NCBI RefSeq assembly: GCF_008802355.1
Contig: NZ_VZRA01000003.1
Span: 1-52,185 of the forward strand
Length of the DNA: 52,185 bases
Reading direction: 5' to 3'
From: Oryzomonas sagensis
GTDB lineage: Bacteria > Desulfobacterota > Desulfuromonadia > Geobacterales > Pseudopelobacteraceae
Part shown: piece by piece, positions 50,618-52,185 of the stretch
How positions within the stretch are numbered: the first letter of the stretch is position 1
Layout of the letters: each line of letters opens with the position of its first letter
The notes under the pieces: model-generated
Told to the model about the DNA's origin: nothing
The model's database searches: none
Seen by the model: only the letters and a program-made list of their open reading frames with translations
Position numbers and translations under genes: made by a program

Positions 50618-50693
50618 GCTGGCGTAGCTCAATTGGTAGAGCAGCTGACTTGTAATCAGCAGGTTGCGGGTTCGAGTCCCATCGCCAGCTCCA
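50618..50693 (+). tRNA. tRNA-Thr (anticodon TGT)
   Basis: The cloverleaf folds with acceptor gctggcg/cgccagc, anticodon arm gctga-cttgtaa-tcagc (anticodon TGT at 50651-50653) and a ggttcgagtccc T-arm. The CCA end is encoded at 50691-50693. It is first of four tRNA genes before tuf. Confidence 0.95.
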
Positions 50694-50733
50694 GCGAAGA
50701 CAGAATGAATTTGGCTTTAGTATCATTCTCCCT

Positions 50734-50819
50734 GGAGGGATTCCCGAGCGGCCAAAGGGAACAGACTGTAAATCTGTCGTCGTACGACTTCGGAGGTTCG
50801 AATCCTCCTCCCTCCACCA
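50734..50819 (+). tRNA. tRNA-Tyr (anticodon GTA)
   Basis: A class II tRNA with acceptor ggaggga/tccctcc, anticodon loop ctgtaaa (GTA), a long variable arm and a T-arm ggagg-ttcgaat-cctcc. The encoded CCA lies at 50817-50819. Confidence 0.95.
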
Positions 50820-50925
50820 TACAACCATCGGAAGCCGGCAGCAGGATGTGAACCCAGGAGACCGCGGTCGTTTGAACTGGTAAGGATTGTGTTGGGGTGG
50901 TTTCCAAATATCTTCATCTGGTAGC

Positions 50926-51002
50926 GCGGGAGTAGCTCAGTTGGCTAGAGCATCAGCCTTCCAAGCTGAGGGTCGCGGGTTCGAGTCCCGTTTCCCGCTC
51001 CA
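50926..51002 (+). tRNA. tRNA-Gly (anticodon TCC)
   Basis: Acceptor gcgggag pairs with ttcccgc with one G-T pair; the anticodon arm is tcagc-cttccaa-gctga (TCC) and the T-arm cgggttcgagtcccg. CCA is encoded at 51000-51002. Confidence 0.94.
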
Positions 51003-51008
51003 GTTATC

Positions 51009-51084
<76 letters not shown>

Positions 51085-51162
51085 TTTCTTTTCGGCAACA
51101 CCCAACATAACTGTGTGCAGGTAGACAAAACAAAAGGCAATGAATGAGGAGGGCCTGTTATC

Positions 51163-52185
<1,023 letters not shown>

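Overview
The window looks like a chromosomal segment from a Geobacter-group bacterium (Desulfuromonadales). Reasons: a 15-heme c7-type cytochrome, HDOD and GGDEF signalling genes, an orphan CheD, a MglA-like GTPase set, an atypical type II secretion cluster with a secretin-cohesin fusion followed by ftsEX, and the tRNA-Thr/Tyr/Gly/Thr-tuf cluster. The species cannot be fixed from sequence reading alone.

Positions 1 to about 7460 are an integrated mobile element that runs off the left edge. It carries a P4-type tyrosine integrase, an excisionase-like helix-turn-helix protein, DUF5659- and DUF1376-like proteins, and two ATGA-coupled genes that look like part of a podovirus virion module. Its cargo is two divergently transcribed ADP-ribosylglycohydrolase-fold genes, followed on the plus strand by a possible 35-residue ORF and a small two-helix membrane protein. 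Many element genes are coupled by ATGA or TAATG overlaps. The excisionase ribosome-binding site lies inside a long nested hairpin. The host junction is probably between the integrase start (7271) and the kinase-BON gene end (7456).

Positions 7456-17825 are mostly minus-strand host genes: a cytidylate kinase-like protein with a BON domain, a plus-strand membrane methyltransferase, MgtC, a MglA-like GTPase with two partner genes (one with a SPOR domain), an EF-G paralog, and the cofactor genes coaX, birA and nadC. A plus-strand 15-heme cytochrome follows with its own promoter and terminator. Next, on the minus strand, come signalling genes (GGDEF, HDOD, a small leader-domain protein, cheD, and a histidine kinase whose phospho-acceptor His is Asn), a NapH-like iron-sulfur membrane protein, a ferredoxin-nitroreductase, a Tat-exported DUF362 protein, a ROK sugar kinase and a HIT hydrolase.

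From 28225 the plus strand carries a malic enzyme-phosphotransacetylase fusion, and then a tightly overlapping secretion operon: GspF, GspE, PilM/N/O/P-like proteins, a lipoprotein secretin with TPR repeats and a C-terminal cohesin-like domain, and two pseudopilins. It continues into ftsE, ftsX, an EnvC-like M23 protein, the protease CtpA and a YibQ-type deacetylase. This joins an envelope secretion machine to peptidoglycan-remodelling genes.

The last part holds the minus-strand comEB-nrdR-ribD-ribE-ribBA operon. Then come a plus-strand heat-shock sigma factor gene with a near-perfect CIRCE operator placed directly after its promoter, four tRNA genes, and tuf, cut by the right edge. No intergenic stretch exceeds 300 bases. 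No rRNA genes or CRISPR arrays were seen.
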